In this document: positions 7,400 to 9,405 of the stretch, in pieces | How positions within the stretch are numbered: the first letter of the stretch is position 1 | How the letters are laid out: every line of letters begins with the position of its first letter | Source of the DNA: Gammaproteobacteria bacterium | GTDB lineage: Bacteria > Pseudomonadota > Gammaproteobacteria > Pseudomonadales > Pseudohongiellaceae | Reading direction: 5' to 3' | Assembly: GCA_947377625.1 (NCBI GenBank) | Contig: CANCGR010000060.1 | Location: 1-9,405 of the forward strand | DNA: 9,405 nucleotides | Program-made: the position numbers and the translations under genes | The notes under the pieces: model-generated | Databases searched by the model: none | The model's input: the letters and a program-made list of their open reading frames with translations, nothing else | What the model was told of the DNA's origin: nothing

Positions 7400-7485
7400 G
7401 ATGTGACCGACTATGAAATACTGCAAATGACTCTCGCCACTTGGGCGCTAATTGCGACTTGCTTCACAAAGAAAGCAGAAAAGTT

Positions 7486-7968
7486 ATGACAGACAAGAGC
7501 GTTCCCGATTTGAAAAATCCCCTCCACTTGCTGGCCTTTGGTTTTGGCAGTGGCTTGGCACCGGTGGCACCGGGCACGGCGGGTACCCTCGCCGCGATTC
7601 CTTTGTATCTGCTATTGGCGCTGTTGCCGCTGCCCTGGTACTTGCTGGTGGTGGTCGCAGCCTTTGCGTTGGGAGTCTATGTGTGCGGCTACACCTCCAA
7701 CGCGCTTAAAGTGCATGATCACGGCGGCATTGTGTGGGATGAGTTTGTCGGCTATTGGCTGACGATGGTGGCTGCCCCTGCCGGCTGGCCATGGGTGGTA
7801 GTGGGCTTCGTGTTGTTCCGGCTGTTCGATATTGTGAAGCCGTTTCCGATCAGCTGGCTTGACCGCCATGTAAAAGGCGGACTCGGCATCATGATTGATG
7901 ATGTGCTGGCTGGCATTTTTGCCTGGCTGGTGCTGCAACTGCTGAACCTGGGGCTGCACTCGCTTTAG
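7486..7968 (+). CDS. pgpA: Phosphatidylglycerophosphatase A
   Basis: Inner-membrane lipid phosphatase that removes phosphate from phosphatidylglycerophosphate to give phosphatidylglycerol, a main anionic phospholipid and the precursor of cardiolipin. The protein has 160 residues, close to the roughly 170 of the Escherichia coli enzyme. The family motifs appear in order: GFGSGLAPVAPGTAGTL (19-35), HDHGGIVWDEFVG (77-89), FRLFDIVKPFPI (111-122) and GIMIDDVLAG (134-143). The conserved acidic residues are probably the metal-binding catalytic ones. Hydrophobic segments at about 36-67, 88-112 and 138-157 fit a membrane protein. I chose the ATG at 7486 because the MTDKSVPDLKNPLHLLAFG start fits the family; an upstream TTG at 7441 would add 15 unrelated residues. 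The ribosome site is weak (purine-rich GAAAGCAGAAAAG). It is divergent from the pilus operon and lacks its common neighbours nusB and thiL. Confidence 0.95.
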   Translation: MTDKSVPDLKNPLHLLAFGFGSGLAPVAPGTAGTLAAIPLYLLLALLPLPWYLLVVVAAFALGVYVCGYTSNALKVHDHGGIVWDEFVGYWLTMVAAPAGWPWVVVGFVLFRLFDIVKPFPISWLDRHVKGGLGIMIDDVLAGIFAWLVLQLLNLGLHSL

Positions 7969-7994
7969 GCTCAAGGCGGCGCCATGTTTTCATT

Positions 7995-8022
7995 CTGCCA
8001 CCGCGAATGGCTCATGTAGAAT
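7995..8022 (+). promoter_or_regulatory. Probable sigma-70 promoter of argG
   Basis: CTGCCA (7995-8000, four of six -35 matches) and TAGAAT (8017-8022, five of six -10 matches) are separated by 16 bases and lie about 25 bases before the argG ATG. This gives argG its own promoter independent of pgpA and implies a short leader. I see no convincing ArgR box. Confidence 0.6.
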
Positions 8023-8032
8023 GCGCCCCTGA

Positions 8033-9388
<1,356 letters not shown>

Positions 9389-9405
9389 AAACAATAAATA
9401 ATCAG

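Larger units (their letters stand above)
7268..7485. promoter_or_regulatory. Divergent intergenic control region between fimT and pgpA
   Basis: This 218-base gap must hold the start signals for the leftward pilus operon and for pgpA. I see no convincing sigma-70 promoter on either strand. TTGACG (minus strand, 7353-7358) matches five of six -35 bases but has no good -10 at normal spacing. The middle is unusually rich in short inverted repeats (listed separately). No RNA gene or coding frame with recognisable content is visible. Confidence 0.6.

Noticed and set aside
7416..7448. Possible sigma-54 promoter on the minus strand (TGGC ... TTTGCA)
   Set aside because: The GG and GC elements are 12 bases apart instead of the required 10, and the flanking consensus bases are poor.
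7441..7485. Upstream TTG start for pgpA
   Set aside because: It would add 15 residues with no similarity to PgpA N-termini; the ATG at 7486 fits the family better.
7969..7994. Terminator between pgpA and argG
   Set aside because: Only a GGCGCC palindrome is present, with no stable stem followed by a T run.

Overview
The window looks like a chromosomal segment of a mid-GC gammaproteobacterium. It carries a type IVa pilus minor-pilin operon, an Escherichia-like long-form argininosuccinate synthase and a PgpA phosphatase. I cannot name the genus from the sequence. There are no RNA genes, insertion sequences, CRISPR arrays or phage genes that I can support.

The minus strand from 7267 down to the left edge holds one tightly packed operon in the order fimT - pilV - pilW - pilX - pilY1. 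Adjacent genes overlap or lie 2 to 30 bases apart. The first four products are prepilin-like proteins with a short basic leader, a Gly cleavage site and a hydrophobic N-terminal helix. The fifth is a very large secreted PilY1 adhesin/tip protein. Its reading frame is open from its ATG at 4372 to base 1 (at least 1457 codons), so its C-terminus and any following pilE lie outside the window. Together these proteins are expected to form the priming/tip complex that starts pilus assembly and mediates attachment, surface sensing, twitching and possibly DNA uptake.

Bases 7268-7485 form a divergent intergenic region with several short inverted repeats, including four GGAAAA/TTTTCC boxes around an AATACA-N3-TGTATT dyad. 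On the plus strand it is followed by pgpA (phosphatidylglycerophosphate phosphatase, 7486-7968). After a 79-base gap with its own plausible promoter comes argG (8048-9388), which is complete.

No new kind of system is evident. The points most worth a second look are in PilY1: its large size, a calcium-loop-rich N-terminal module in place of a canonical metal-ion-dependent adhesion site, and 16 cysteines confined to the N-terminal half. The inverted-repeat cluster in the divergent control region is also worth checking.
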